Both the position numbers and the translations under genes were made by a program. Shown in pieces: positions 44,678 to 57,410 of a stretch of 64,000 bases of DNA (its first letter is position 1; every line of letters starts with the position of its first letter). Location of the stretch: contig JAIYBN010000009.1 of NCBI GenBank assembly GCA_027488515.1, forward strand, positions 1-64,000. The letters are read 5' to 3'. The stretch comes from Pseudomonadota bacterium (GTDB lineage: Bacteria > Bdellovibrionota > UBA1018 > CAIMNF01). Under the pieces are notes generated by a model. That model was not told the DNA's origin. It saw nothing but the letters and a program-made list of their open reading frames with translations, and did not search any database.

Positions 44678-45424
44678 ATGAGTGGAAACTCTAATTTGAT
44701 CCTGGATTGTGCCTTGATCTCCGATATCGGCCTGAAGCGTAAACAAAACCAGGACACGGGAGGCGTTCGTCCCGACCTCGGACTCTTCGTGGTTGCAGAC
44801 GGCATGGGTGGCCACCAAGGTGGCGAAATCGCCAGTCAGTTGTGCGTCGAGACCCTGATCCAAACCGTGGAACGCAATCCGAACGATCCGGATCGCACCT
44901 TGCTCGAAAAAGCGATTCAGGACTCGAACGAAGCCATTTTGAAACGGGCCCAAGAAGACACCCGGCTCAACGGCATGGGAACCACCGCGACCGTCCTTCT
45001 GATCCGGGGCGAAACCGCCACCCTGCTCCAAGTGGGCGACTCCCGCGGGTACTACTGGAACAGCGAGGGGATCTGGCAACTCACCAAGGACCACTCCCTG
45101 GTTCAGGAAAAGCTCCGCGCCGGATTGATCACCCGCGACCAGGTCAAGTCCGACGAAATGAAGAACGTGATTACGCGCTCAGTCGGGTACGAGCCCGGAC
45201 TGAAGGCGGACTGCTTCACCTTGCCTGTGGCACGGGGGGACGGATTCCTGCTCTGTTCGGACGGGGTCTCCGGCCCGGTGGATGATGCACTAATGTTTGA
45301 AATTCTTGAAGAAACCCGGAAAAGCGGGTTAAGCTTGGGCGAAGCAGCCAAACGACTCATTCACACCGCGAATTCGAAAAGCGGTGATGACAATGCCACG
45401 GTCGTTCTGGTGAAAGTGCTTTAA
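44678..45424 (+). CDS. PP2C-type Ser/Thr protein phosphatase
   Basis: ISDIGLKRKQNQDTGG, VVADGMGGHQGGEIAS, SGDDNATVVLV. Confidence 0.92.
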   Translation: MSGNSNLILDCALISDIGLKRKQNQDTGGVRPDLGLFVVADGMGGHQGGEIASQLCVETLIQTVERNPNDPDRTLLEKAIQDSNEAILKRAQEDTRLNGMGTTATVLLIRGETATLLQVGDSRGYYWNSEGIWQLTKDHSLVQEKLRAGLITRDQVKSDEMKNVITRSVGYEPGLKADCFTLPVARGDGFLLCSDGVSGPVDDALMFEILEETRKSGLSLGEAAKRLIHTANSKSGDDNATVVLVKVL

Positions 45425-45432
45425 GCAAAACC

Positions 45433-46335
45433 ATGGCGAACCGCTTTTACACCATCATGATCATTCCGGAGAATTCCTCCCGTCCGAGGCAATTCAACAT
45501 CCCCTCTTGGTTGATCCGTGCGGGATGGGTGATCGTGCCGGTGCTCGTACTCATCTCGATCACCTTGTTCCTGGATTACCGGTTCGTGGCAAACCAGGTC
45601 TATGAGAACCGGGAGCTCCAATCCGAGAACAGAAGGCTCCGCCAGGATCTCCAACTTTATCAGAACCGGTTGGAAGCCCTTGAGGCGAGTCTCGACCGGA
45701 TCGAGAACTTTTCGGCTCGGTTGAAAATGATCACGAACCTCATGGATCAGGATCAGCTCTCGAGACACATCGACCTCCCGCCTCCGAATGCTGCGCAAAA
45801 CCTGGCCTTTGCATCACGTGAGAACCCGGTCTCGACCGAAGACACACAATTCGAAAAAGTCAGCTTCAAGTCCCTCGAACTCGAACAATCCCTGCACGAC
45901 CTTTACGAGTTGCTCTCGGACCAAAAATCATTTCTGAATGCCTTACCGACGAAAAAGCCCGCCGACGGTTATTTCACCTCCGGGTTCGGGGTACGGGTGT
46001 CTCCGCTCGGGGACGGGGCCGAAAAAATGCACGAAGGACTCGATGTGGCCAATGCAGTCGGAACGCCGATCAAGGCCCCCGCACAGGCGACCGTCGTCTT
46101 CGCCGGGAGAAAGTCGGGTTACGGTCAGATCGTGATCCTGGACCACGGATACGGACTCGAAACCTGGTATGGACACACTTCTCGAATCATTGTGAAACCC
46201 GGACAGCTGGTGAAACGCGGTCAATTGATCGCTCTCATCGGAAACTCGGGCAAGTCCACCGGAGCGCATCTCCATTACGAGGTGCGGGTGCACGGAATCC
46301 CGGTGGATCCCTTGGCTTACATTTTGGAAAATTGA
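45433..46335 (+). CDS. M23-family peptidase (LytM), membrane-anchored with coiled coil
   Basis: 300 aa; TM, coiled coil, [34 protein letters not shown] (catalytic residues intact). Confidence 0.92.
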   Translation: MANRFYTIMIIPENSSRPRQFNIPSWLIRAGWVIVPVLVLISITLFLDYRFVANQVYENRELQSENRRLRQDLQLYQNRLEALEASLDRIENFSARLKMITNLMDQDQLSRHIDLPPPNAAQNLAFASRENPVSTEDTQFEKVSFKSLELEQSLHDLYELLSDQKSFLNALPTKKPADGYFTSGFGVRVSPLGDGAEKMHEGLDVANAVGTPIKAPAQATVVFAGRKSGYGQIVILDHGYGLETWYGHTSRIIVKPGQLVKRGQLIALIGNSGKSTGAHLHYEVRVHGIPVDPLAYILEN

Positions 46336-46348
46336 AAAAGAGGACATC

Positions 46349-49057
<2,709 letters not shown>

Positions 49058-49059
49058 GC

Positions 49060-50115
49060 ATGGCGAACGAAGGAAACCCGCCTGACAAGAAAGATCTGAC
49101 GGGAATCCTCGATCTGCCCCAGCTCGATCCGGTCGGCGACGACGGAGCCAAGGCTCCGGAGGATCCGTTCGCCGTGAATGAGCTTCAGCCGATTGAAGCC
49201 ATCGACACTTTCGAATCCATCGATCAGATCGGAATGATGGACCACGAACCGCCGCCCGAAGAGGCGCCGCCTGCGATGGACCCGTTCGAGCCCATGGTCA
49301 CAGAGGCTCCCTCCACCATGGATGTCGGTCCGGCAGATCTACCTGATCCGTTCGCTCCAACCGATCCTTTCACCGCCCAAGAAGCACCGGTGCCCGACCC
49401 TGCACCTCCCATGGACTTCCTCGAGGAGTTTCCGTCGGCACCTACGATTCCCGCAGCACCCCTCGAGCCCATCCGGTCTTACGCCGAAAAAGTGAAAGAA
49501 GCCCCGTTCACACCGGGAACCCGCTTCCCTCATCATCTCCTGGTGTCCGGAGCGTTCGATCTGTTCGCACGTGACAAACTGCTCCTCTTCATCACAGAGA
49601 ACGATGTCGGGATTTCCTCGAGCGAGCTCGATTTCCAAGTCAGTGCCGGTCGGGTCCTCTTTTCCCGGATCAGTGAATTCTCGGGGATCAAACTCATCCA
49701 GGACATGCGGGATTCAGGGCTGGAGTTTCTGTTGAAACCCTCTCCGCGGGATGCGGACGAAGTGACTCCAGAGTCTCCCACTTCCCGCTTCCACTTCGAC
49801 GGGTCGCGCTCCGAGAGTCGCGCTGATGTGAAGATCCCGGTGCTTCCCGGTGTCGCAGCCAAGGAGGCGGGATACGTGGTTTATGACTCGATCCGGATGG
49901 TCCAGTACCTCCGTGCAGAGATGCTGGAGGTCGAAAAATCGGACCTCTTCCAGGAATTGATCGAGCGCATGACAGAAGCATTGAAGCGGCGTGCCCGGCT
50001 GAAGGGCGCCGAGGCACTCGGATCCCTCGAGCACAAGATCACCCCACTGCGTCTCCCCTCCCAGTACGAGGTGGAACTGAGCGCGAGTCTTCTCAAAAAG
50101 ACCGTCTCCGGATAA
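49060..50115 (+). CDS. Hypothetical protein with Pro/Asp/Glu-rich N-terminus
   Basis: Start MANEGNPPDKKDLTG; low-complexity DPFAPTDPF; structured C-terminal half. Confidence 0.7.
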   Translation: MANEGNPPDKKDLTGILDLPQLDPVGDDGAKAPEDPFAVNELQPIEAIDTFESIDQIGMMDHEPPPEEAPPAMDPFEPMVTEAPSTMDVGPADLPDPFAPTDPFTAQEAPVPDPAPPMDFLEEFPSAPTIPAAPLEPIRSYAEKVKEAPFTPGTRFPHHLLVSGAFDLFARDKLLLFITENDVGISSSELDFQVSAGRVLFSRISEFSGIKLIQDMRDSGLEFLLKPSPRDADEVTPESPTSRFHFDGSRSESRADVKIPVLPGVAAKEAGYVVYDSIRMVQYLRAEMLEVEKSDLFQELIERMTEALKRRARLKGAEALGSLEHKITPLRLPSQYEVELSASLLKKTVSG

Positions 50116-50124
50116 GGTGGGGAA

Positions 50125-50871
50125 ATGGCTCTGAAGTTCTCGAAATACCATGCCAACGGCAACGACTTCATATTGATCGATCACCGCGACTCCGCTTGGA
50201 GTCCGAGCCGTGCCGAGATCGCGCGACTCTGCCACCGCCGCTACGGAATCGGTGCCGACGGGCTCATTCTTCTCACTCGAGCCGAGGGCTATGACTTCGG
50301 AATGAGGAATTACAATGCGGACGGAGGCGAGTGCACCATGTGCGGAAACGGGGGAAGAACCCTGCTCCGATTCGCCACCGACTCGAAGATCTCCGGCGGT
50401 GAATCCCGCTTCATGGCAATCGACGGTGAGCACACCGGAAAAGTCACCGGCGACACCGTCTCGATCCGCATGCAAGGGGTGAGCGGAATCCGTGAGACCT
50501 CGGTGGGTCACGTGCTCGACACCGGGTCACCCCACCTCGTCATCCCGGTCACCGGCTTGATCGACTACGATGTGGTGGGTGAAGGTCGTAGAATCCGGAA
50601 CTCCGCCCAGTTCCTGCCGAACGGGATCAATGTCAACTTCTACGAAAAAAGGGACGGAAGGGTTTTTCTGAGAACCTATGAGCGGGGGGTGGAGGACGAG
50701 ACACTCTCCTGCGGAACCGGTGCGATCGCCACTGCCATCGTGACCGGCACCGAGCTGATCCATTGCATGGGCGGTGAACTCCGTGTGGAGTTCCGGAGTA
50801 CCGGTCCGGGCCACTACGATGACATCTGGTTCTCCGGCAAAGTCGAAAAAACCTTCGAGGGCACTCTATGA
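50125..50871 (+). CDS. dapF: Diaminopimelate epimerase
   Basis: 248 aa; KYHANGNDFILID, CTMCGNGGRTLL, LSCGTGAIATA. Confidence 0.95.
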   Translation: MALKFSKYHANGNDFILIDHRDSAWSPSRAEIARLCHRRYGIGADGLILLTRAEGYDFGMRNYNADGGECTMCGNGGRTLLRFATDSKISGGESRFMAIDGEHTGKVTGDTVSIRMQGVSGIRETSVGHVLDTGSPHLVIPVTGLIDYDVVGEGRRIRNSAQFLPNGINVNFYEKRDGRVFLRTYERGVEDETLSCGTGAIATAIVTGTELIHCMGGELRVEFRSTGPGHYDDIWFSGKVEKTFEGTL

Positions 50872-51689
50872 CACCGGCCTGGACTGAATTCGCCAAGATG
50901 GACAGTGTGGTTCACAGCCTACTCGTTCCTTTCCTTCTCAAGGTCGTGGGGGCTTTCGCACTCTGGACCGCCGGATCCCTCGTGATCCGATGGGCGAAAC
51001 GACTCCTGAGTACCGCACTCAAATCGAAGAATGTCGATCCCACACTCATCCTGTATGCGAACCAGACGCTCGCTTTTTCCATCCGGGCTTTGGCAATCGT
51101 TGCGATTTTGAACCTTTTCGGAATCGAAACCACCTCGTTCTCGGCGGTCCTCGCTGCCGCAGGTGTCGCAATCGGTGTGGCCTGGTCCGGCCTGCTCTCC
51201 AATTTTGCCGCGGGTATTTTTCTGATCGTCTTCCGCCCGTTCAAAGCGGGTGACGTCATCCAAGGTGCGGGAGTCAGTGGTGTGGTCCGGGAAATCGGTC
51301 TGTTCGCCACACTGATCGACAACGCCGATCAGCAACGTATCTTCGTGGCCAATCACAAACTTTTTTCGGACAACATCGTGAACTCGAGTTCACACCCTTG
51401 GCGTCTTGCTTCCTTCAAAATCCATCTCGGTCTCGCCGCCGACCCTGACCGCGTCATCCGTGAGATCACAGAATCTCTCGCCGGAATCCCGGGTGTACGC
51501 TCCACTCCGCCGGTGACCGGCGAAATCATCGAGTTCCATTCCCAGGGCATGGTGCTCCAGTTCAAGGCGGCCTGTATCCAGGCCGATCACGCAAGCATCC
51601 TGACAGCGGGGCATTCCCGCATCCACGCGATCATGAAGTCGGGGAACCATCCCCTCCCTCCCCTGGCCGTTACGAGAATCAACCCGTAG
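50868..51689 (+). CDS. MscS-family mechanosensitive ion channel
   Basis: 273 aa; three TMs, GVAIGVAWSGLLSNFAAGIFLIVFRPFKAGDVIQ. Confidence 0.9.
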   Translation: MTPAWTEFAKMDSVVHSLLVPFLLKVVGAFALWTAGSLVIRWAKRLLSTALKSKNVDPTLILYANQTLAFSIRALAIVAILNLFGIETTSFSAVLAAAGVAIGVAWSGLLSNFAAGIFLIVFRPFKAGDVIQGAGVSGVVREIGLFATLIDNADQQRIFVANHKLFSDNIVNSSSHPWRLASFKIHLGLAADPDRVIREITESLAGIPGVRSTPPVTGEIIEFHSQGMVLQFKAACIQADHASILTAGHSRIHAIMKSGNHPLPPLAVTRINP

Positions 51690-52821
51690 GAGCGAGTCGC
51701 AACACCCGTTTCTCGACATCGATGACGATGGCGGAACAGTCCTCTCCCGGGAAGGTCTCCCCTTCGTTCAATCTGGACTTGATCAGGAATGCCAGTTCGT
51801 TCACGAGAGCGAACGGTTCGCGTTCAAGCCTGTCCCGGAAAACCCGGTCCAGGTGGAACTCCCCACCGATGCCCTTCACAAATCCGTCAGACAGAAGGAC
51901 CAGTCGGTCTTTCGGTTGCAGCTTCAGTACTTTTTCCTCGGATTCGGATGGAACATGGCGGTTGCTGATCGCCTCGCCGCTCCTCTCGAACTTCCGGGAG
52001 GCACCGGTCTGATCGACGACAAAGCATTCCACCGATCCGAACAATTGATAATGGAGACTGAAGTCACGCCGGTTCAGTCGACCGAAGAACATGCTGAAAT
52101 GTCCCTGATCACCCAGGGTGAGTCGGAGTTCCTCATAAATGTTCCGGACCCATTGTGAAGTGGTGACTTGATGGTCGTTCGCCATCCGAGCGGAACAAGA
52201 CAGGATCATACCGAGGATGGCCGCAGAAACGCCGTAACTCGAAGAATCCACCAACAGCAGATTGACGAAATCCTTTTTATCGGACTCGAAGACATCGAAA
52301 TAATCCCCGCCAGGCTTCAGGCCGGAGAGGTGCTTCGACATGATCTGCAGGCCCTTGATACCGGAATACCGCCTGGGGGTCTTGGCCTGGAGGATCCTTT
52401 CGAGCGTGGCATTCGCATCGACGAGATCGCGCTCTGCCGCGACCGCTTCGGCAAGGAGCTCATCTGCGCGGATCCTCTCATGATGATGCTTGACGACACT
52501 CAACAATCCGGGAATCCGGAAAGGATGGACCAACAGATCAGAAACCCGCCGGACATCGCTTCCGGACGGCAAACCTTCCTCTTCGTCCAATACCAGGATG
52601 AAGGATTTGCCCGCTGGATCCACACTCTCGAGCCATTGTTGCCAGCCGGGCCGGCAAGCATCAATGAGGATCAAGTTGGAGAGAACTTCGCCAGCTGATG
52701 TGGGAGCATCCCCCAAGGCGCCTCCCAGTCCGCGTTGAAGCGTCCTGATCTCCTCGATCCAGCGTTGTTCGGTCACTCGATCTTGGCCGAGAATGCTGAA
52801 ATGGAATTTTGCCTTAGTCAT
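51679..52821 (-). CDS. Receiver-like domain plus SpoIIE/PP2C-type phosphatase
   Basis: 380 aa; N-terminal LILIDACRPGW and LVHPFR; C-terminal GGDYFDVFE...LLLVDSSSYGVSAA...LVLLSDGFVKG. Confidence 0.85.
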   Translation of the reverse strand: MTKAKFHFSILGQDRVTEQRWIEEIRTLQRGLGGALGDAPTSAGEVLSNLILIDACRPGWQQWLESVDPAGKSFILVLDEEEGLPSGSDVRRVSDLLVHPFRIPGLLSVVKHHHERIRADELLAEAVAAERDLVDANATLERILQAKTPRRYSGIKGLQIMSKHLSGLKPGGDYFDVFESDKKDFVNLLLVDSSSYGVSAAILGMILSCSARMANDHQVTTSQWVRNIYEELRLTLGDQGHFSMFFGRLNRRDFSLHYQLFGSVECFVVDQTGASRKFERSGEAISNRHVPSESEEKVLKLQPKDRLVLLSDGFVKGIGGEFHLDRVFRDRLEREPFALVNELAFLIKSRLNEGETFPGEDCSAIVIDVEKRVLRLAPTG

Positions 52822-52830
52822 GTAGTTCCC

Positions 52831-53943
52831 TCACTTGGGTTTGCCCTCATCCTCACGGTTGCGGGTGTTCTGGTCCTGGAAAAGGACCTTGTATTGGAGT
52901 GCAAAACGGGTGTCGTAGTACGAGATGTCCTTGAACGGAGTGGGATCCTTGTACCAGGCGAGATTGATCTCACTCGACTCGCTCCGGTAACCCAGACCCG
53001 CACTGAACTGGTCCCCGGTCATTCCGGCCCTCAGCCCGACCGCCGGACTCAGACTGAGATCGAGACCGAAGTTGAGTTTCTCCAGGAATGGCACACTCAC
53101 CCGGTTACTGACATCCTTGTACTGCAGGTACCAATTCGTCTTCACCTGGCCTGAAATTCTGACCATCATCCCGAATGCGGCATCCACCGTCATCTGCTCT
53201 GTCGGGGGCGCACCACTGGGGCTGCCGGCCCGGGGGAGCAGGCTTCCTTCCGCATAGGTCACCCCACCGATGTTCCTGGCCACGAGGGACAGGGTCGGAA
53301 GATAAGTGAACGGAAATGCGAAGTTGACGGATGCGGTGTGGGCGAGACCTTTTCCCTCACTCAAACCGGAAAGGAACCTGGCGCTTGAATCTGAAACCGC
53401 CTGGGTCGTTCCGGACGCAAGATTCACCAATTGAAGGCTGTAGCCGAGTCTCACCACTCCACGAGCCAGCGAGAAACCGTACCCCAAGGCCGGCACGGCG
53501 AGACTGTTCGTCTCGTAGTGAACATTGGTTCCATCCGAATAGGCCCGGACACGGTCTTGCAAAAGCAAGCCGACCGCGAACCCTCCCCAGGAAACAGCGG
53601 TCAGGTTCCCGATTCCACCCGAATACAGGTAATTGACGTCCGCATTGAGCGCATCGGTGAGACTGCCGAGATTGAACATCTTGGTGGCCTGGGTCATGTC
53701 TCCTGCGACACCCGAATTCACATCAAACTGAAGATTGAGATACTCCGCCCTGAATTTGGTGTTCCTGGCCAACCCGGCCGGATTGTTGAACAGAGAGTTC
53801 CCTGTTTCATTGGAAAGCGGAAGTGTCACCCCACCCAGAGACTGGCTGTATGGACTCACATACCGGATCCCGGGATAAGAATACGGAATGGCGGATGCCT
53901 GCGGGGTGAAACCCGCCAGGACCAGTCCGATCATCCAGTACAT
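52831..53943 (-). CDS. Outer-membrane beta-barrel protein (PorV/FadL-like size)
   Basis: Signal peptide MYWMIGLVLAGFTPQASA; PLSNETGNSLFNNPAGLA; upstream part of the ORF is antisense to the + gene; TTG at 53961 behind GGAGGTGAG is an alternative start. Confidence 0.75.
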   Translation of the reverse strand: MYWMIGLVLAGFTPQASAIPYSYPGIRYVSPYSQSLGGVTLPLSNETGNSLFNNPAGLARNTKFRAEYLNLQFDVNSGVAGDMTQATKMFNLGSLTDALNADVNYLYSGGIGNLTAVSWGGFAVGLLLQDRVRAYSDGTNVHYETNSLAVPALGYGFSLARGVVRLGYSLQLVNLASGTTQAVSDSSARFLSGLSEGKGLAHTASVNFAFPFTYLPTLSLVARNIGGVTYAEGSLLPRAGSPSGAPPTEQMTVDAAFGMMVRISGQVKTNWYLQYKDVSNRVSVPFLEKLNFGLDLSLSPAVGLRAGMTGDQFSAGLGYRSESSEINLAWYKDPTPFKDISYYDTRFALQYKVLFQDQNTRNREDEGKPK

Positions 53944-54097
53944 CCCTTTCCCCAAATCCAAGGACTCACCTCCATTCACCTTTTCGGCGGAATCCTGCGA
54001 AACATTCAGCGTCAAAACGCCATCGGCAAAGATTACCCACTCCGCAGTCAAACCCCTGACTCTATGGAACATTCGAGCCTTGTGAGACACTGGAAGC

Positions 54098-54589
54098 ATG
54101 AACATCCTTTTCCAGACCAGGAATGGCATCAATGAGTTCCGGATCCAAGGCCCGACCTCCGTGGAGGATCTCGAGACCCTGCGCTCAAGCCTCTTCAAAT
54201 TCTTCGAAACCGCCCCACTCTTCACCGTCCTTGATCTGGGCGGAATGGAAACTGCTGCGCCGATCCCCTCTCTGGAGGGTTTGATCGAGGAAGCCAAGTC
54301 ACTCGCCTCGTCGAAGGGCTTGCACTTCAAGTGCGCGAGAAACGCTTCAGAGCTCGAAGAGCTCCGCAGGAAACTCGTCGAATCCGCACTCGAGGAACAG
54401 GTCAATGTGCTTCAATCCCGACTCGACCTCCGTGAAAAAATGCGGATGGACGCCGAGCGACTCATTGAGGAAAACCGGAATTTACGACAAACCGTCGAGG
54501 ATGAGCTGAAACGGATCGATCACCTCGGCGAAACCAGTCCTTGGTTCGGCAGTTTCGCAAAGAAACTCTGGAGCGAACGCAACAAATGA
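54098..54589 (+). CDS. STAS-like domain protein with C-terminal coiled coil
   Basis: 163 aa; FTVLDLGGMETAAPIPSLEGLIEEAKSLASSKG then heptad-rich helix. Confidence 0.6.
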   Translation: MNILFQTRNGINEFRIQGPTSVEDLETLRSSLFKFFETAPLFTVLDLGGMETAAPIPSLEGLIEEAKSLASSKGLHFKCARNASELEELRRKLVESALEEQVNVLQSRLDLREKMRMDAERLIEENRNLRQTVEDELKRIDHLGETSPWFGSFAKKLWSERNK

Positions 54590-54738
54590 AGGATCAGGAG
54601 TTATTGCAGAAACTCTCCACAATCCTCGGATTGAGCCGGCCGCTCGATCCGGTGGAGAGCGAACTCCTGCTCTCCGGACTTTCCTCGATCGCCGAAAGGC
54701 TCTCAGATGCGACAGAAGATCCTGGTCATCGAGGATAA
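54586..54738 (+). CDS. Possible 50-aa coupled small protein
   Basis: ATGA overlap with upstream stop; MKDQELLQKLSTILGLSRPLDPVESELLLSGLSSIAERLSDATEDPGHRG; overlaps next gene by 32 nt. Confidence 0.45.
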   Translation: MKDQELLQKLSTILGLSRPLDPVESELLLSGLSSIAERLSDATEDPGHRG

Positions 54739-55381
54739 CTCCGACACCCGCAGGTTCCTGCAGGTGATGCTCGCTCGCGAATTCGACGTACTGGTCGCTG
54801 AAAACGGCTTGGATGGAATCGCCATTGCCCGTAGCCGCCATCCCGACTTGATCGTCCTCGACGTGATCATGCCGGTACTGAACGGCTATGACACTTGCAA
54901 GAGGTTGAAGGCCGATCCGGAAACCCAATCGATCCCCGTGATTTTCCTGTCTGGCAAGAACACCACCGCTGAAATCACCTACGGACTTTCGATGGGTGCG
55001 GAAGATTACCTGCCGAAACCGTTCGACCACCGTGAACTCATGACACGGATCAAGTCCAGATTGCTGCGGTCGCGTCTACCGGTTTCACCCAAAGTGAAAG
55101 TTGGAAAACTGGAAATCGACCCGATCAACCGGACCGCGAATTACGACGATCAGCCCGTTCCCCTCACCCTCACTGAATACGACATCCTCCGCCTGCTCGC
55201 GTCCCGCAATGGTGTGGTGGTTTCACGCTCCGAGATCATGAAAGAAATCTGGAAGGACTCGGCCCCTGCAACGACCGACCGGACCATCGACGTCCACATC
55301 CGGTCGCTCAGGAAAAAAATTCCGGAGATGAACGTCCATATCCAGAGCGTGTACGGAATAGGTTACAAGTACCTGCCCTAG
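54707..55381 (+). CDS. OmpR/PhoB-family response regulator
   Basis: 224 aa; ILVIEDNSDTRRFL, LIVLDVIMP, LPKPF; winged-helix effector. Confidence 0.95.
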   Translation: MRQKILVIEDNSDTRRFLQVMLAREFDVLVAENGLDGIAIARSRHPDLIVLDVIMPVLNGYDTCKRLKADPETQSIPVIFLSGKNTTAEITYGLSMGAEDYLPKPFDHRELMTRIKSRLLRSRLPVSPKVKVGKLEIDPINRTANYDDQPVPLTLTEYDILRLLASRNGVVVSRSEIMKEIWKDSAPATTDRTIDVHIRSLRKKIPEMNVHIQSVYGIGYKYLP

Positions 55382-57360
55382 CGGCGGTTCCCGGCAGGAC
55401 TCCTCACCGGCTCGAGCGCGACTCCGTTCTTCACCAAGCGGTCGCCTTCTTTGATCTCGATCTGGAAAGCCTTCTCGACATTCAAGGTCTCGTTCCGGAC
55501 CGTCACACGATAGTGACCTACCGCCAGTTTCTCCTGGTAGACCGGGGTCTTCAAAATCAGAGGCTTCGAAGAATTCCCGGAGGTCCCCTGGTCCAGATTG
55601 ACGATGCTCACATCGGCGATCTCGGGCTGGGTCGACAAGGTGAAGGTTCCGTAAACCATCGGATCAAGCTTCACATCCATCACGAACTCGCGAGTAGGAT
55701 TCAAGTCACCCTGTTTCACGGTGAACTCCTTGCGGTAAGTGACGAAACCCTGCCGCTCGATCACCAGCTCAACCGGTTCGTCGATGTTGAGTTTGACGAA
55801 CCCTTTGTTGAGATCAAGCGGAGCCGAGTTGACGGTGATGCGTGTCTTCGAAAGATCTCCATCGGGAAAAATACGGACCCGCAGATTGGCCTTACTGGTG
55901 AACGGATTTTGCACAGTAGGCGTAGGATCTTCGATCGAAACCGAGTCGGGCTTACGGTCGACAGGATTCAACTGTTCGAAGGCGAAAAAACCTGCGATCG
56001 CCAACATGGCTGCCCCACCGAGAATCTTGAAAATCCCGCCCGATCCCGAAGACTGCTGAACGGGCTCCACCTGCGGAACCGGTTTCCGGATCCCCGTACC
56101 TGTCCCTTTATTCACCGTGGGATTCGAACGGATCCCGGTTTGCGTATTCCCCCGGTTTGCTGAAGGAACCCGCATTTGATTCTGAGGTTGCTGGGCGATT
56201 TCAACACGATCCGCCGAGGTGATCTGTGACTTGTCGAACTTGTCTCCCAGATTGGTGACCCGGGTCTGCTCCCTCGGAGCTTCCTTGGCCGGGACTGCGG
56301 AATCGGCCGTCGCCGCGGAAGGCGGATTCGGCTTGGCCTGGGCCGGAGCACCCAGCGCGATCAATTCATCAGCACGGGAGTTCAGTTGTTGGAGCTGTTT
56401 ACGATCCTCCACAATCAGATCATGGAAAAGTTTTTTGACAAAAATGGACAGATCGGAGGGTCCGAAATCGGAATATTCGACAGCCAACAACTTCCTGAGG
56501 GCACGTCCCATCTCCTCGCCGTTCTGGAAGCGCTTCTTCGGATCACGCGCAAGGGCCTGCATGACCACAGCGTCGAGATCCTTCGAGATTTCGGGATTGT
56601 AGGTCGAAGGAGGCTTCACGTAAGAGGTGCAGCTCTCGATCATTTTCAGAACCTGGAACTCGTTGTCTCCGTCGGCGACAAACAGGCGCTTCCCGGTCAG
56701 CAACTCCCAAAGGACGATCCCCAATGCAAAAATGTCGGATCTGCCGTCGAGAACCTCACCCATCACCTGTTCCGGTGAAAGGTAACTGAGCTTCCCCTTG
56801 ATCACACCGGCACGGGTCGCTTCCCCGTTGGTTGCGGCTTTTGCAATGCCGAAGTCGATTACTTTGATGTTCCCGTCGTAGGACACCAGAATGTTCTGCG
56901 GGCTCACATCTCGGTGAACCAGATTCAGGGGCTCACCGGTGATCCGGTCCTTGAAATGGTGCGCGTAATTCAGTCCCGCTGCAGCCTGTTCAATGACGAA
57001 ACACGATGCAGGGATCGGAATGCGCTGCTGTTTCTGGGAAATCTTCGAGAGGACCTGTCTGAGATTCCGTCCCTCCACCAACTCCATCGCGATGTAGTGC
57101 TGACCGGATTCCTCCCCTGACTCGTAAAGCTGGACGATGTTCGGGTGCGAGAATCGCATGGTCACCTGGACTTCGGCCCGGAACATTTGCACGAATTCCT
57201 GGTTGTTACTGTAGGCCCCCTGGATCCGCTTGATCACGATGAATCGACCGTTCGCATCGGCGGTTGCCAGGCGAGCACGGAAAATCTCGGCCATCCCGCC
57301 CTCTCCGATCCGATCGAGCAGGAAATACTTTCCGAATTTTTTGAGGACTGATTCGCTCAT
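55378..57360 (-). CDS. Serine/threonine protein kinase with TM and PEGA-like C-terminus
   Basis: Start MSESVLKKFGKYFLLDRIGEGGMAEIF; NLVHRDVSPQNILVSYDG, KVIDFGIAKA; TM IFKILGGAAMLAIAGFFAFEQL. Confidence 0.93.
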   Translation of the reverse strand: MSESVLKKFGKYFLLDRIGEGGMAEIFRARLATADANGRFIVIKRIQGAYSNNQEFVQMFRAEVQVTMRFSHPNIVQLYESGEESGQHYIAMELVEGRNLRQVLSKISQKQQRIPIPASCFVIEQAAAGLNYAHHFKDRITGEPLNLVHRDVSPQNILVSYDGNIKVIDFGIAKAATNGEATRAGVIKGKLSYLSPEQVMGEVLDGRSDIFALGIVLWELLTGKRLFVADGDNEFQVLKMIESCTSYVKPPSTYNPEISKDLDAVVMQALARDPKKRFQNGEEMGRALRKLLAVEYSDFGPSDLSIFVKKLFHDLIVEDRKQLQQLNSRADELIALGAPAQAKPNPPSAATADSAVPAKEAPREQTRVTNLGDKFDKSQITSADRVEIAQQPQNQMRVPSANRGNTQTGIRSNPTVNKGTGTGIRKPVPQVEPVQQSSGSGGIFKILGGAAMLAIAGFFAFEQLNPVDRKPDSVSIEDPTPTVQNPFTSKANLRVRIFPDGDLSKTRITVNSAPLDLNKGFVKLNIDEPVELVIERQGFVTYRKEFTVKQGDLNPTREFVMDVKLDPMVYGTFTLSTQPEIADVSIVNLDQGTSGNSSKPLILKTPVYQEKLAVGHYRVTVRNETLNVEKAFQIEIKEGDRLVKNGVALEPVRSPAGNRR

Positions 57361-57410
57361 AGGATGGTGTACCCTCGTCAAAGTCTAATCGGTCATTCCT
57401 CAGAAAAACT

